DNA of 64,000 bases from Mesodorylaimus sp. YZB2_4 (GCA_030248295.1 JASANH010001664.1:57606-121605), one strand, 5' to 3'; counted from the stretch's first letter, positions 34,608-46,274 are shown. Program-made: numbers and translations. The notes: a model not told the origin generated them from the sequence alone.

Positions 34608-34886
34608 CTAATCTGTGTATTTGTTGTCGTAGGCGCAAGGCCATTGGCAGTAGGCGCAGTCACATCCCATAGCTGCTTCATCATTCAGTTCAGGGCACTT
34701 ACTTTCCCCTTCGGCGATCTGGTGTTTGAGTGAGAACAAAAGCGAACGAACGAGACAAAATATATCCTTCCCACAAATCCTTTCCATTGGTGTAGCCTGT
34801 GACGCTTTGTGGACCGCTTGAGCGTTACGTTGTGCTTGCATCATCAACAGGTCGTCCAATTTGTCTCTTTCCGCCCAGTTTCGCAC
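34608..34886 (-). CDS. Hypothetical Cys-containing frame in the nested insert
   Basis: A 92-codon minus frame reads KLDDLLMMQAQRNAQAVHKA, then ICGKDIFCLVRSLL, then a Cys-rich end GCDCAYCQWPCAYDNKYTD. A possible acceptor (AAGTAG) lies just upstream, and a strong donor-like GAAA|GTAAGT occurs inside at the IAEGE position. It may belong to an unrecognised element inserted between the SINE halves rather than to a host gene. No family is recognised. Confidence 0.25.
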   Translation of the reverse strand: MRNWAERDKLDDLLMMQAQRNAQAVHKASQATPMERICGKDIFCLVRSLLFSLKHQIAEGESKCPELNDEAAMGCDCAYCQWPCAYDNKYTD

Positions 34887-35847
34887 GATCCAGCTACTTG
34901 AAGTGTTGTGTGTTTAACTGACCTACACAGCAGTAACTGATACGCACATTAAAAAAAGATACAACGATAGGAACATATCCACACCAGGGCATCCTGAGCC
35001 AGCACCAGCATTCCAGGATGATACTTGGCGAGAAGGGAGGGACCTTCTTGACTGGTGTTCGGGAACCAGTTTCCTGATTCTCTACTCATTCGGCGTCCGC
35101 CACTTACCGTACTGGTTGAGTCGCTCAAAGCCATGGTCCAGCGATCGACTTCCTAAATGGCCGTCGAAGACCGTGTACCACTTCGACGATGAGTGCAGGC
35201 TTACTAAGCTGTAATCCCCTGCCGGAAGAGATTTACCGCGGCCTTCCGGTCAGGGTTGATGGCCGGAGAATTGTGGGACCAACTCCTCAACCAACTGAGC
35301 CACCGCAGCAAATTCCCCATTAGAACTTGGTCGCATGTGATATATTTAGGTTTAAACTAGTTACGCATATGAGTGCACTGTTAGCTATGCTTTTGCACCG
35401 TACATTGTTTAGTCTCCTGTCAGTAGTTGGAAAGCTGAATCATAGGCCAGCTTGGTAGGTGAGCTTTGGTAGGAGGCTTATTCACTCATAATGTAGCGGG
35501 CTAGTAAAAGGCCGCTTGTACCGAGAGTCCGTGTACATTACATCGCAGTAAAATATCAGTGTGCATTCTGTGCTAGCCTATCAAGATGGTGTCCACCAGG
35601 CTTGTCTCTTTACCCGCTGCTCTTCAAGCCAACTATTCATGGATATGTCACGGCTGGTGGTTGATTAAGCAAAGCGCCCATGCTCTTCGAATTTTCCGCT
35701 GTAATTTAGTTCTACTCCAAAGCATCGTGTAAATTCATCTTGGATAATATGTAGTCCAAGTGTTGCGATGGCAACTTTATCAATCTTTTAAGAACGAAAT
35801 TCTTAAAATCTCAGGGGCCCTACGCTGGATCGATTTGCTTTTTAAAA

Positions 35848-36316
35848 TTAGAGCCAGTAATTAAGAATGACGGCAACGGGGACAAGGTGTAAGGAGCATA
35901 ATCTGCCAGCAGAGTTACAGAAATCAGTTGTACAGTGACAAATCGTGCAATCACTTTCGTCAAGCTTTTGATGGTGACATCCAGGTTGTGGTGCTGTTTT
36001 GTAATCGCATTCTTTGGAAGTGGTCACGACATCTAAGAAGGTAGCGACAGCTGTGCAAAGCAGCTGCCAAATATTTTTTGACCATGCTCACAGCTTACCA
36101 TTTTTTCTGCATGTTACGCTCAAGCATACTGTTGCAGAAGTATTTTCATAACAATGCCCAGTCATGCAATTAGCCCAATCACACACAAAACAATCCAAGC
36201 CTGATCCTAAAATAAGGCACTTTTAGAATCAAATATTTTTGAAACATTTGTAGCTCACCTTTTTCAATTAAATTTAGGGTAAGCATGAGAAAAAGCACAA
36301 CTTTTTTCATTTTCAT
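35848..36316 (-). CDS. Ly6/uPAR-like GPI-anchored three-finger protein (3 exons)
   Basis: Ly6/uPAR proteins are small disulfide-rich, usually GPI-linked surface proteins that modulate receptors and ion channels. Exons (minus) 36259-36316, 36099-36206, 35848-36032 all join at phase 1 and encode 116 residues. Exon 1 is a signal peptide (MKMKKVVLFLMLTLNL). Exon 2 opens the domain with GSGLDCFVCDWANCMTGHCY, the CxxC start typical of the fold. Exon 3 carries KECDY, GCHHQK and the diagnostic end DCTICHCTTDFCN (CxCxxDxCN). After it, LCSLHLVPVAVILNYWL is a hydrophobic C-terminus that fits a GPI-attachment signal. Donors GTGAGC and GTAAGC and acceptors TTTTAG and TTCTTAG are standard. All exons are too short to stand out as ORFs, so the gene is easy to miss. 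Confidence 0.82.
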
Positions 36317-36319
36317 AAG

Positions 36320-37860
36320 TTTAATCCAATCTTCGCAGAATGCAGAAAATCAAGCAGGAACTGAGAAATGAGAGGTCCAAGACTTTTTTAATTAAATAAA
36401 TACCTGTTAAAAATGGCATCACATCCCGTAGTTATGAGCAAAAAAGTTCTTACGCTAGTCCGTCACAAATATGACACTTATTTGCGTGGCCTAAGGTGAG
36501 CCTGAAATAAGAATGGAATCTCTGCCTGCCAGGCGCTGGCTTACAAGTCATCGAATTGCATGGAAACGCTTAAACGACGAGTAGTAGCCTAGCAGATGGA
36601 ATGCATAGTGCTTATAGGTTATTGTAGGGTCTACGAGTTGTGTACGTGCACATACCATACACATTCTTGCACTATTGTGAGCCCCCCACTAATCGTAAGC
36701 GCTATCGGCACACCTATAGTCTTATCACGAGTGTTATGCACAGCTTGCAAGCCTACTATGAACCTTGATGAAGCCCTTTGCGAGCTCGAACCTACCTCAT
36801 ATCCCATATACGCGCGGTGCGACACGAAGCAAAGATATGTACTGTACAGCATCACAAATCCAAAAATTTCCACGGCTGAACAATGATAGAAAAAATCGTT
36901 CAGCACCCAACCTCCAGCGTCAGCGTGCGACAGAAAGTTCTGCAGCTGAAGGTATCAGGGACATTGTCGCGCGACCATTGGGTATCGTCGAATTGTGAGT
37001 GCCTACGCAAGTCATGTGACTTATGGATTGCTAGACTGCTGTGCTGCGCATGTCTCTCACGTCATGCCACTTAAAATGTCCCCAAGCAGCGCTTTAATGC
37101 ACTCCTGGGCGCAGTACGCAGTATGTACAGGCGAGCCCGCTTACAGTCGTTAGTACCACCAGCTCCGGACGGGAAGAGAATGTGACAATATCCAGTCGAT
37201 TGTGACTAAAACCGAAGTACACTCTAAAATGGCCAAAACATTACTTTTATGCGTTTTATCGTAATTGCGCATTACTCTCGAATATTCCTAGCGTTTTAAA
37301 AGACGGAACGCTCCTTCAAAAGTTTTCGTAACAAGAGAAATCAAAATTATCAGGATCAGTCAAATCAAAGCTGAAAAATAAAGGTGTCATGCGCCTTCAT
37401 GAAAGCGTTTTCTTGCGAGAAATCCTAGTTTTTGACGATTTTCTTCTTGTTTCAGACAGCCAAGAGTCTTAATGTGAGGCATTTTCAATAATGATCCGGT
37501 CTGACTAAGAAATTTATGTGACAGTAAACGGACTAAGCTAAATGCAGCGTGATAATAAGCGAAATCTAAATACACACAAAGTTAAGGGGAAAAATTCAGG
37601 GCTCCAAAAACCTGTGATAATAACCGGACTGTATCCGGTGCGACTATAAGTGGACTCGACTGTAAAGTATATATATTATATATGCTACAGTACATGCGTA
37701 CTAAACAAGAAGAAAAGAAAGACTCTTGAGAACCACCAAAAACGTAAAAGATACCTGTTCTGCAGGGATTTTTTAAATAAATCTTATCATTGCAAAATTT
37801 GTGCAAGTCTCTATTGGCCGAAGACTGTAATATCACACCCAAGTACACAATACGAAACTC
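36320..37860. other. Intergenic, no gene seen
   Basis: Only anonymous frames are present. Near 37600-37666 a sequence ending TGGACTCGACTGTA resembles one end of a Tc1/pogo-type MITE; the partner end was not found. Confidence 0.35.
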
Positions 37861-37864
37861 TCAG

Positions 37865-39180
37865 CTATTTGAACACCACTTCCAGATCTGTATTCACACA
37901 AAAGCTCTCGCAATAAAGCCTGTTGGTATTTAAATTTTTGAGTTTCATATTATTCAAAGTTGGTAGCGGTATTCTAAAAGATGTTTCAAGAAACTTGTTC
38001 AACTGCTCAGGTATGGATTCAGTGGCCTCAGGAGTTTCTAAGCGGCTTCGAATTATCTCCGGTATGGTCGATCCAGGAGCGGCAGCGAATGAGACATTCT
38101 CGGCTTTGAAATAAATAAATTCTTGAGCTGCAATCGGCTGCAGGTGGGATATCAATTCGAGTAATATTGGTTTATTAGTGATCGGGACTGCGACCCCGCC
38201 GATTATTATGTTAATATTCATTATGATATCGACAAATAGCGTCATATGTGGGGAGTAGCGTTTCATTAATATATAAGGCGTAAGAGCGCCTTGTCTGTGA
38301 GCTTTCTTCAATATGGTGATTTCTATTCTAAACGATTCTTTTGTTACGGTCATATTTTTTCCACTGATAACGCTTGAACGAGAGTGTTTAAAAGATTTGG
38401 GTGCATGCACAGCGAAAACATGTTGAATGATCGGCCGATATAATCAGTGTTCAGATGGCTGTATTGCGGAGTAGCATGGTCGTTATTTGGACCAATTACT
38501 ATAGTGCTATAGGCAAAATGCCAATTAACGGGTGGTATATCAGTTGTTTAAACTTCGTTAAGCGCAATAATTTCAGATTTTATTTTATATTGTATTCCTT
38601 CTATCGATGGTAAAATTAAACTTTTTGGCCAGAAATCAAGAAGGCTTGCTAATGGCTCCTTCACGGTCGCCAGAGCTGTGGAACTTAACATGTTATTGAT
38701 ATCTCGTTTCACTTTCCAATCACCGTAAAAAATGCTGACAGTTGATGAGACCTCAATATATATGTTGTCGTTGCGATACTCTGTGCTGACATTGAACGTG
38801 CCTTCGTCCACTCGGATATGCACAACAATAGCCGACTTGTCCCAGGCTCTGATGTCAGGCCACCATACATCGCTATGTTTTTTCTCAACGAATATATCAA
38901 AATTAAACAAAATCTCGAGAGCTCCCGTTTTCGGTATTAGCTTGACTGCAACTATTTTTACATTATGAACATGAAGATCGGACGCAAAATTGCTTTTCGA
39001 GATTTGTTCATTTATCCAGCTTTCGAGTCGCTCATTAATATAAGAAAATGCAGGATTCCGCATAAAAATGTGTAAGCCAGGAGTATCGATTCTGTAACTT
39101 TGAGCAAGTCCGTTACTGAACTCGACAAAACTGGGAGCGAGTATTACAAATAACCAGCAAGAGAGTGATGCCTTTGACAT
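37865..39180 (-). pseudogene. BPI/LBP-family lipid-binding protein, broken or mis-sequenced
   Basis: BPI/LBP/PLTP proteins are secreted lipid carriers with two barrel domains. The first frame (39180-38548) starts with a signal peptide (MSKASLSCWLFVILAPSF) and encodes an N-terminal BPI domain: YRIDTPGLHIFMRNPAFSYI through YGDWKVKRDINNML to LPSIEGIQYKIKSEI. It meets a TAA at 38548-38550 but stays open in the same frame for ~65 codons (DIPPVNWHFAYS, RSFNMFSLCMHPNLLNTLVQ), also BPI-like. Near 38360 the frame shifts at a run of six A's and continues NMTVTKESFRIEI to 37865, including a BPI C-terminal signature ESIPEQLNKFLETSFRIPLP. The whole is intronless, so it may be a processed pseudogene, a gene with two lesions, or one with assembly errors. 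No splice pair neatly removes both breaks. Confidence 0.7.
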
Positions 39181-39647
39181 ATTTTCACTATATTTTCTTT
39201 CGGTGGTTTGGAAAGCAGGGTATTACGTTTCTTGAAAAACAGCCGCAAGTCGACAGCAAGGATGTGTTATATCGGATGATAATTACACTAGCCGACTGCA
39301 TCATTTTGCATATACTGTCTCGGTGATATGTGGAGACTCGGTGATATACATAAAAAGGTGGGACATTTTGCTCAAAATATTTATCTATCTTTATGAGAGC
39401 AGCATTAGGCGCGGAATCCTTGCTGCTTAGATCATCTTCCTGGCTTAGTTTTCATGACTTTTATCCTCAGAAGTCAGCAGCAAAATTAATTTTGAGGCGC
39501 ACAAAGCTGACAACATTCTGGAAACCTACAAGAAATTTTGTTAAAAGATGCTGTTGGTATGAATAAGGTGCAGTATGAGGGAGACTCCAGCTCGAATGAT
39601 ATTGCAACGATCGGACAAAGCAGCTTCAAGTTTTCCTTGCTTTTGCC

Positions 39648-39905
39648 TAGCGTTGATACAGTTTTGGAAAAAAGATTCAGTTTCAGTTTCAGTAAAGTTA
39701 ACTGAATCTCCGAATAGATTCAGTTTCAGTTACAGTTAACTGTACAGTATCTCAGAAGATTCAGCTAACTGAATTTAACTGAATGATTAGTTTTTCCTTA
39801 AAAAGCATTTCGCATCGTCATGTGAACACTTGACGAGAACAATCTTCATTTTTCTTTATTCGAATAACTGCTCTTCCGCATTTTAGACTTTATTAAGAAG
39901 ATAAG
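39648..39905 (+). repeat. Dispersed repeat, copy B (GATTCAGTTTCAG family)
   Basis: Starts TAGCGTTGATACAGTTTTGG and contains the GATTCAGTTTCAG block, then matches copy A and copy C in the TTCGAATAACTGCTCTTCCG stretch before ending. It is truncated relative to copy A. Confidence 0.65.
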
Positions 39906-40143
39906 TAAAGGGAAGTATATGGAATCGCTCGCTGTATTCATGACAGCTGCAGTTAAACACATCCATATTTCCAAGGATGCAGGGAAAACTAAAATCTGGT
40001 GGAAAATGCACACACAATAGAAATCTATTCCGCGGGAGGACTAGAAATATCAAGAATTCAGTTAATCGGTGGTGCGCTGTACACCTAACGATAAGGGCAG
40101 CATCTCAGCGTAAGCCCCTTCAGGTCTAGTGTGCAAGCCCATG

Positions 40144-41357
40144 AAGGTGCTAGCGCTAGACGCCATAGAGGCTCATCTTGCGTTTGCTGTGGCCTTGCTG
40201 GTGAGCTTCTCACCAGTCTGGGTTGCCTCAACTCGAGGCACCAGAGAAAACCGCTAATAATGTCAACCTGTTCCGGGGTGAAACCATGGCTATATACTCA
40301 AGTATTCCAAGGCTCCCTGAACCCCTATAAAACCGGTTCAGCATGCTCCGACGGGTCGGCCATCACGCTGAAATTCAAAAAAATGGGCTTCCAAGGCCTC
40401 TTCTTGAAATGATATCGCAAAAATAGTGAGTGCGAAAGGTTTTTAAGCACAAATGAGGAAGTGACGTCGACCTCTCGCTTCATTCCCTAAATGGACAAAT
40501 CATTTTGAATTTGGCGCACTTGTTGTGATGCTCAGGTACAAGAGGTTGTTCGACTTGCGAAATGGATTTAAAGTAACAACTGGCGGTCATTGTCGCCCAC
40601 TAGACCCACACACAATGGGGAGAGGAGGCGGAGAGGTACAGAGCCGGATCACACAGCTGAGTGACGCAGGTTCCACTCTACGCAGGAGTAAAAGTTTTGG
40701 AGCTTTCCTGCCTCTGCGAAGTTACCCTGACATTAAATTTTTCTGGCATCGCACAAAGTCTGCGAAAAGAGCGCTGAGGCTGAGGCACACTGGGAAAGGC
40801 AATGTTCGAAGGAAGCAAAACAGCGGCTGAGGTCAGACCCTGAGCTATTCAACAGGGAACAAAAAATTTCTTTGTAGGGTTTTTTTTACAAAAGGCACTG
40901 TTTGATCGGCAAGAAAACATTCGCGCACACAGTATGTTCGTGTTCGTGTTTAGTTGCTCGTAGTGCCCGCCTTAGCATTCATAACTTAGCTTAAGAAACT
41001 TCGTAACCAAGCAGGGCAGCTACTCAACCATTTCCACTTCCCCCTCCTCAATCTTTCTTGTTCGACGCTTTTTCTGCCTCGCGCCTGTAAATACCTGTGA
41101 GGCGCCAAATTCAAATTGTTTTGCCCATTTTTGGGAATGAAGCGAGAGGTCGAGGTCACTTCCTCATTTGTAGCTAAAAACCTTTTGCAATGACTATTTT
41201 TGCGATATTATTTCAAAAAGAGGCCGTGGAAGCCCATTTTTTTGAATTTCAGCGTGACCCGTCGGAACATGCTGAACCGGTTTTATAGGGGTTCAGGGAG
41301 CCTTAGAATACTTAAGTATATAGCCATGAGTGAAACCTGATCCGCCCGCTAGCACCT
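40144..41357. mobile_element. Fold-back element with ~240-bp inverted arms
   Basis: Arms 40277-40518 and 41101-41337 are complementary (AGGCTCCCTGAACCCCTATA against its complement; GAAGCGAGAGGTCGA against its complement). Outer ends read GGTGCTAGCG and CGCTAGCACC. The ~580-bp centre has no recognised coding content. The left outer part has ~110 bp extra relative to the right. Confidence 0.75.
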
Positions 41358-41358
41358 A

Positions 41359-42870
41359 GGTAGCGTTGATACAGTTTTGGAAAAAAGATTCAGATTCAGT
41401 TTCAGTTAAGTTAACTGAATCTCCGAATAGATTCAGTTGATTGTGTCTAGCTATCTACTGGTCTGGGTATCTACCGCTACAGTATCCACGGCTAACCAAA
41501 ATATTGCGACCGCGCACAAGGCCGGTCGGAAGCGATGCTTTGTGGGTTTTAGAACCAGAACTAATGTTCTAATCGCTAATCTAGATTCACAACAGGTAAA
41601 CCTCGCTGAAACGAAGACAGCTGGCTAACATGATTCCTTTTTATGGAAGAGTCCGACACATGAGCTAGGGAGTGTGATTGCAAATTTCAAGTTGAGCTAA
41701 AAATTCAATACAGAAACAACAAGTACTCATACCTACAAACGATTAGATTGATCTGTGTTTTTAAAGGCTTCCAAACAAGTACGCACAACAAACTGTTTCG
41801 AATTTATCAAATCTTCAAAAATTTGGCCTTTTTGAGCTCGATAAATCTTCTCTTGGAGGCTCCTTGCCTGATCGACTGAGATGATTTGGATTCTCCATAA
41901 GTAATTGGGATCGAACGATAATGGTTGCCCTTATCGAACAGCTGTAATAAGATTTCCAAAAATCAAAGCAGTCTTTTCTTTCCACCAAATCGTATTCTTT
42001 TTATAAAATTTAGGTTTGACCCGTTCATAGTTTGCCCCACTTCGTACAGCAACTAACAAATTGAAATGTGATATGACGCCTCAAAAATTGTCCTATCGTA
42101 TTCGCATTCAAATAACTACTCTTCCGCATTTAAGACTATAAACAACTCACAAGGCGCAGTAAAGACCGAAGTCAACACCAGAGGGTCCTTTACGAGCACA
42201 GCGATGCACGACCATGTCTCCACAGTCCACCCACCAATAAATCCGCAGACAGACCAAGTACCTGAACCTTGCGACCATTCCAACTCGAACTTGCCATAGC
42301 TCATGATTGTAATTTCTTTTGGTCCGAAAGAAAGCTCTGCGCAAAATATGTAGCTCGTGAGGGCAACTACTCAGCACAGGTCAGCGGCCGGAGTCCTTTA
42401 AATTTTTGGTAACATTCTCGCTTCCTCAGGTCTTTCGTGCAAAAAATTTCAGAACCAGAAGCCTGGAAGACGGAAACAAAGCCCATACCTGAACTGCGGG
42501 TTCAGAAGAACCCTGCGAGTGTTTCTCAACTTTATGTCGCCTCGCAACACACGAATTTAAGAAACCTGCAAGATTTTAGGAGCTGACTGCTGCTGACCAG
42601 CTGGCCATAAGGGCCAAATATTTTCAGTAGAGCTTTTTTCCACACCAGGAACTTAGGAATTATCGAATAAGCATGTCAAGTTCAACACTGGTTGGCAAAG
42701 CTTTCTAAGATCAAGAAGATGTAACTTTAAAATGTTTGTAATAAAATGATTGAAATTGAAGACGCCCTTTTTCATAAACTGTAGGTACTTTTATTTTATT
42801 TTAATTATACCGACTGCTTTTTAACTTGGACCTCGCCTAGCTTATAACTCTTTCCACTAGGCGCTAGCCT
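41359..42870 (+). repeat. Dispersed repeat, copy C (interrupted)
   Basis: The start TAGCGTTGATACAGTTTTGG and GATTCAG block are at 41361-41430. The 3' two thirds at 42105-42870 align with copy A 3540-4140. The part between (41435-42100) is not shared and may be an insertion. Confidence 0.6.
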
Positions 42871-43104
42871 GCAGGAAATGATGAAGCACTACAAAATTCG
42901 TGAAGATTTTGCAACTTCTCTCCACATTTGGACCAAAATTCGAATGGATCGATTTCTTTTACGATAACTAGCTTTTTAAGGATGACAAAATACACCTCCA
43001 AATCGCGATTAAGATGATTCGAACCAGCAATGCGTCTAGCTGCGTCTCGTTTCTCTTTGAGATCTACACGAAAATCCGCAAACAGATTACTAATTTCCAA
43101 CAGC

Positions 43105-43215
43105 GTAGTAGCTCGAAAACTGAATTTAACTGATTCTTAAAAGATTCAGTTACAGTTAAATTTAGTTTTGGCGACGAGATTCAGTTTCAGTTACAGTTAA
43201 CTGTAACAACGCTAC
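43105..43215 (-). repeat. Dispersed repeat end, copy D
   Basis: Read on the minus strand it begins GTAGCGTTGTTACAGTTAAC and continues with GAAACTGAATC words, the end sequence of copies B and C in opposite orientation. Confidence 0.6.
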
Positions 43216-43788
43216 TTTTGCCGCACGCTGAAGCTCGGTGTCAATTTTAGTCTGTTTCCTGAACACATGCAAGCAGTCATGCGTAAACTAGGTCCAACAC
43301 CACAAAAGTCTCAAAAACATTTTTACAATGCAGCACAAATTAAAGCAAGATGGCGCGATCTGCTGCTTTTTGCGGGATGCTGTAAGAACACTGAATACAA
43401 TGCCACCGCAATGATTTGAAAGGACAGTACTGATGTGTTTTCAATCTATTAAAAGGGGCACTTTTTAGAATGTTGCTTTTCCCGCTGTTAATCAACTTGT
43501 AATTTCCAGTCAAAAACTGTTTTTGACCCTTTTTATTATACCTTTTGGCGATGGTTCGCAAATTTGCTCAGTAGCCTGCACGTCTTTTATGTTCCGTTAC
43601 ATGAGACCTCAAGAATGGCTGGGTGGCAAAATATGCAATCACGACAACTCTATGTCACCCAAGCTGCCTGCTCAAAATTGGCTGATGGCATGTAACCCTT
43701 TGGCAGTGCTTTCTTTTGCTGGCTTCAATTTTTTTTAACTTTTCACTCATCATTATTGCATCAGGAAAGGCACTTCAAAAAGAACAAA

Positions 43789-45846
43789 TTATCGCTGATT
43801 AAACGTAAAGTTCTGCGCACTTTTCCTCAAGCCCATCAAAATATTCTCATCGATTTCCATTCCTTTTTCCATCATCCTGCTTAATGTCCTATTTAAATAA
43901 TATGCTTGTCTCGGACTTATCGACTTCAAAACAGAACGCAATCGTTTCTGATAAATTTTCATAATCCCTTTAAAATCTTCTTCTCTTCGATATCGATACG
44001 CCACGTCGGCCAAAATCGATAGCATATAGCATAAAGTTTTTGTTTCTCTCAATTCACTAGGCCAACAATAATGCAAATAGTGATCGGCTTTCTGAAAATA
44101 GCTCAGCCAAACGTCATCTCGTCCGCGGATGACGCAGATCCGAGACGGATCGATATCTAAATTTAAACAAGCATCTCCAAAATAGGTTAATGACACATTC
44201 AAACTATCATCACCCAGTCGATCGATATTGAGGTGAAATACTAGAACCAATTCTTCCAACGCTTTTAATCGAGCTTTCGCATTATCCTTTAATTTCATTT
44301 TACGTAAAAGAAACATTATAGTAGCTGCACCCTCCGCCAAATCCGACGGAGGGATCGGCAATTTTAGCATTTCCGCGCACCATTGGCAAATCATTTGGTA
44401 ATATTTGATCGATAATTCATACCTAGTCAAATTCATGTCAGATTTTAAATTCCTTAACCCGGTCAAGGCTCGACAATGCGACAAGCTATCTGTTAAACCC
44501 ACGTTGGCCAATGCCGTGTCCAAAATCGGTAATAAATGTTCAAATCGATTACGATATTGATTACGATCAAAACTTGCGATCGATTGATTCTGCACTGATT
44601 TTCGCGCTAATAAGCCAATATTATAAACGAAATCGGGGAGAATCAAGCGCATTTGTTCCAGAATAGCATCATCCGACTGGTTTTTAACACTGGAAGATGT
44701 AAATCTATAAAGAAATTCCATCAAAAGCCGCTTCCATTGGTTATAATTGTCCCAAAACTCCTTAGTTTTGTCGAATTCAACCGCCACAGCCACATGACGT
44801 GATAACAATTGAAATACTCTCGCAGAAACTGATGATTCGGTATTCTTATTACGTAATCGTCTAAAATACGATTCGAAAATAGGCCGACAAAGTTCGAACC
44901 AGGAATTCCAAGAATTCGAAACAATCAAGTCGGGGTCGTGTAGCCAAGAAAGAAAGCAGTCGGAAAAGTACAAGCACGCCAGTTCGTCATTAATCGTAGA
45001 AGTAATAACCGACATTTCCTTGGATTTAATCGAATTCTGATCAATCGGTTGGTGATCATGCGACTGCTTATCGTCTGATTTATCGATCAATTTTCTATAA
45101 TCCGCGACTCGACGATCGAAAAATAATTTCGATAATTGACAAAGTCGATGAAGTAATTGCGGAGGCACGTTCGATACCGCGGCCAAACGGGACAATAAGA
45201 GAAGGACATATCCGGACCGGCGTTCTAGAAAACAATAACCTGGATCTGTCGAATTCAGTTTTGAAATATGGGCATCAAGTGCTTCTAGCCATACAACGAA
45301 AATTGATCTAAAGGAAGTAGAACTTTTTAAAAACGCATCAAAATCTTTCAATCCCGCCAAAGCTGCAACAATGTCTTCAATATCGAATTTTCGAAGTCCA
45401 TCACCAGCCAGCATGGATCGGGTTAAATAACTAATTGGCTCCGGATCATTATTAAATGTTATCGCCAACTTATTGTTCGATCGTCGATTTATTTGACCCA
45501 GTTTAGCCAAAATTCTAGCCGCATTGAAACCATTCTGATCCTTTTCGAAAATCGATTTCGATTGTCGAAACCACTGCGGGGCCACTTTGATGAATAGGTC
45601 CAGCCGGTTGTTCTGTAAGGCTAGTTTCGGAACATCGAGCACCGACAACGAATTTGTAGAAGCGGAATCTTCTGATTGGATCAAGAAATAGCGAAACTGA
45701 TCATAGTTTTGAATTTGAGCAGAAATAGTCGCGTGAAATCGCGAAGCCTCACCAGGGGCAATTAGGAAACGATGTGGACGATGAATCTGGCAACGAAATA
45801 AATGGAGCAGCCGATAAAGACAGCTATGGAAACGTTGTGTCGTCAT
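43789..45846 (-). CDS. Uncharacterised 685-residue protein, probably mitochondrial
   Basis: A single intronless frame from an ATG at 45846 to a TGA. I do not recognise a domain. The first ~32 residues contain eight Arg/His-rich turns, hydrophobics and no acidic residue (MTTQRFHSCLYRLLHLFRCQ), as mitochondrial presequences do. The remainder is predicted-helical by composition, with many Leu/Arg-rich segments (ARILAKLGQINRR, GYVLLLLSRLAAVSNVPPQL, YVLLLL) recalling helical-repeat organelle RNA proteins such as FASTK or PPR-like families, but no RAP or PPR signature is visible. A low-complexity acidic/polar stretch lies around residues 262-285. Codon use is even and the frame is long, so it is certainly coding. 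Confidence 0.85.
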   Translation of the reverse strand: MTTQRFHSCLYRLLHLFRCQIHRPHRFLIAPGEASRFHATISAQIQNYDQFRYFLIQSEDSASTNSLSVLDVPKLALQNNRLDLFIKVAPQWFRQSKSIFEKDQNGFNAARILAKLGQINRRSNNKLAITFNNDPEPISYLTRSMLAGDGLRKFDIEDIVAALAGLKDFDAFLKSSTSFRSIFVVWLEALDAHISKLNSTDPGYCFLERRSGYVLLLLSRLAAVSNVPPQLLHRLCQLSKLFFDRRVADYRKLIDKSDDKQSHDHQPIDQNSIKSKEMSVITSTINDELACLYFSDCFLSWLHDPDLIVSNSWNSWFELCRPIFESYFRRLRNKNTESSVSARVFQLLSRHVAVAVEFDKTKEFWDNYNQWKRLLMEFLYRFTSSSVKNQSDDAILEQMRLILPDFVYNIGLLARKSVQNQSIASFDRNQYRNRFEHLLPILDTALANVGLTDSLSHCRALTGLRNLKSDMNLTRYELSIKYYQMICQWCAEMLKLPIPPSDLAEGAATIMFLLRKMKLKDNAKARLKALEELVLVFHLNIDRLGDDSLNVSLTYFGDACLNLDIDPSRICVIRGRDDVWLSYFQKADHYLHYCWPSELRETKTLCYMLSILADVAYRYRREEDFKGIMKIYQKRLRSVLKSISPRQAYYLNRTLSRMMEKGMEIDENILMGLRKSAQNFTFNQR

Positions 45847-46274
45847 ACTGAACCAAACTCGAAATAAAAAAACCTCGTCTCGTCTTCTTGAGAATACAAA
45901 ATTCGACGAAGCAGCAGCTCCCGGGCTCTAGCAGACAACACTGTTACCTATGACAACTAGAACAACATTTGAACTAGAAAAACTCGGACACATATCGTTA
46001 TTTTAACCATGATAACCTTTATATCCGAGCAGTCGATCTCGCTAACAGCAACCGCCCTGGACCTCCAAAACGGTTGTTGTTAACTGAGGTTGCTGTTACC
46101 CGAATCCCATTGTATTAGTACAATCCAGAACAAGCTTTTCACTTGGTAATTACAGTGTGTCAACCTCGCATTTATGATATTCAGTTTGCTATATACCGAC
46201 ACTACAGTACTGTAAATGTGTAGCGCCATTCATTCCTCATAGAGAACATAGAGGCCATGCGTACACTTTGTAAA

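Larger units (their letters stand above)
33737..35312 (-). mobile_element. SINE family 1 copy split by a nested insertion
   Basis: 33737-33866 matches the body start of the SINE at 31.7 kb, up to TCTCCACTAG. The alignment resumes at 34977 (CCACACCAGGGCATCCTGAG) and continues to the tRNA-like head near 35312 (minus strand GGTGGCTCAGTTGGTTGAGG). The intervening ~1.1 kb is foreign and includes a LINE 3' end. Confidence 0.75.
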
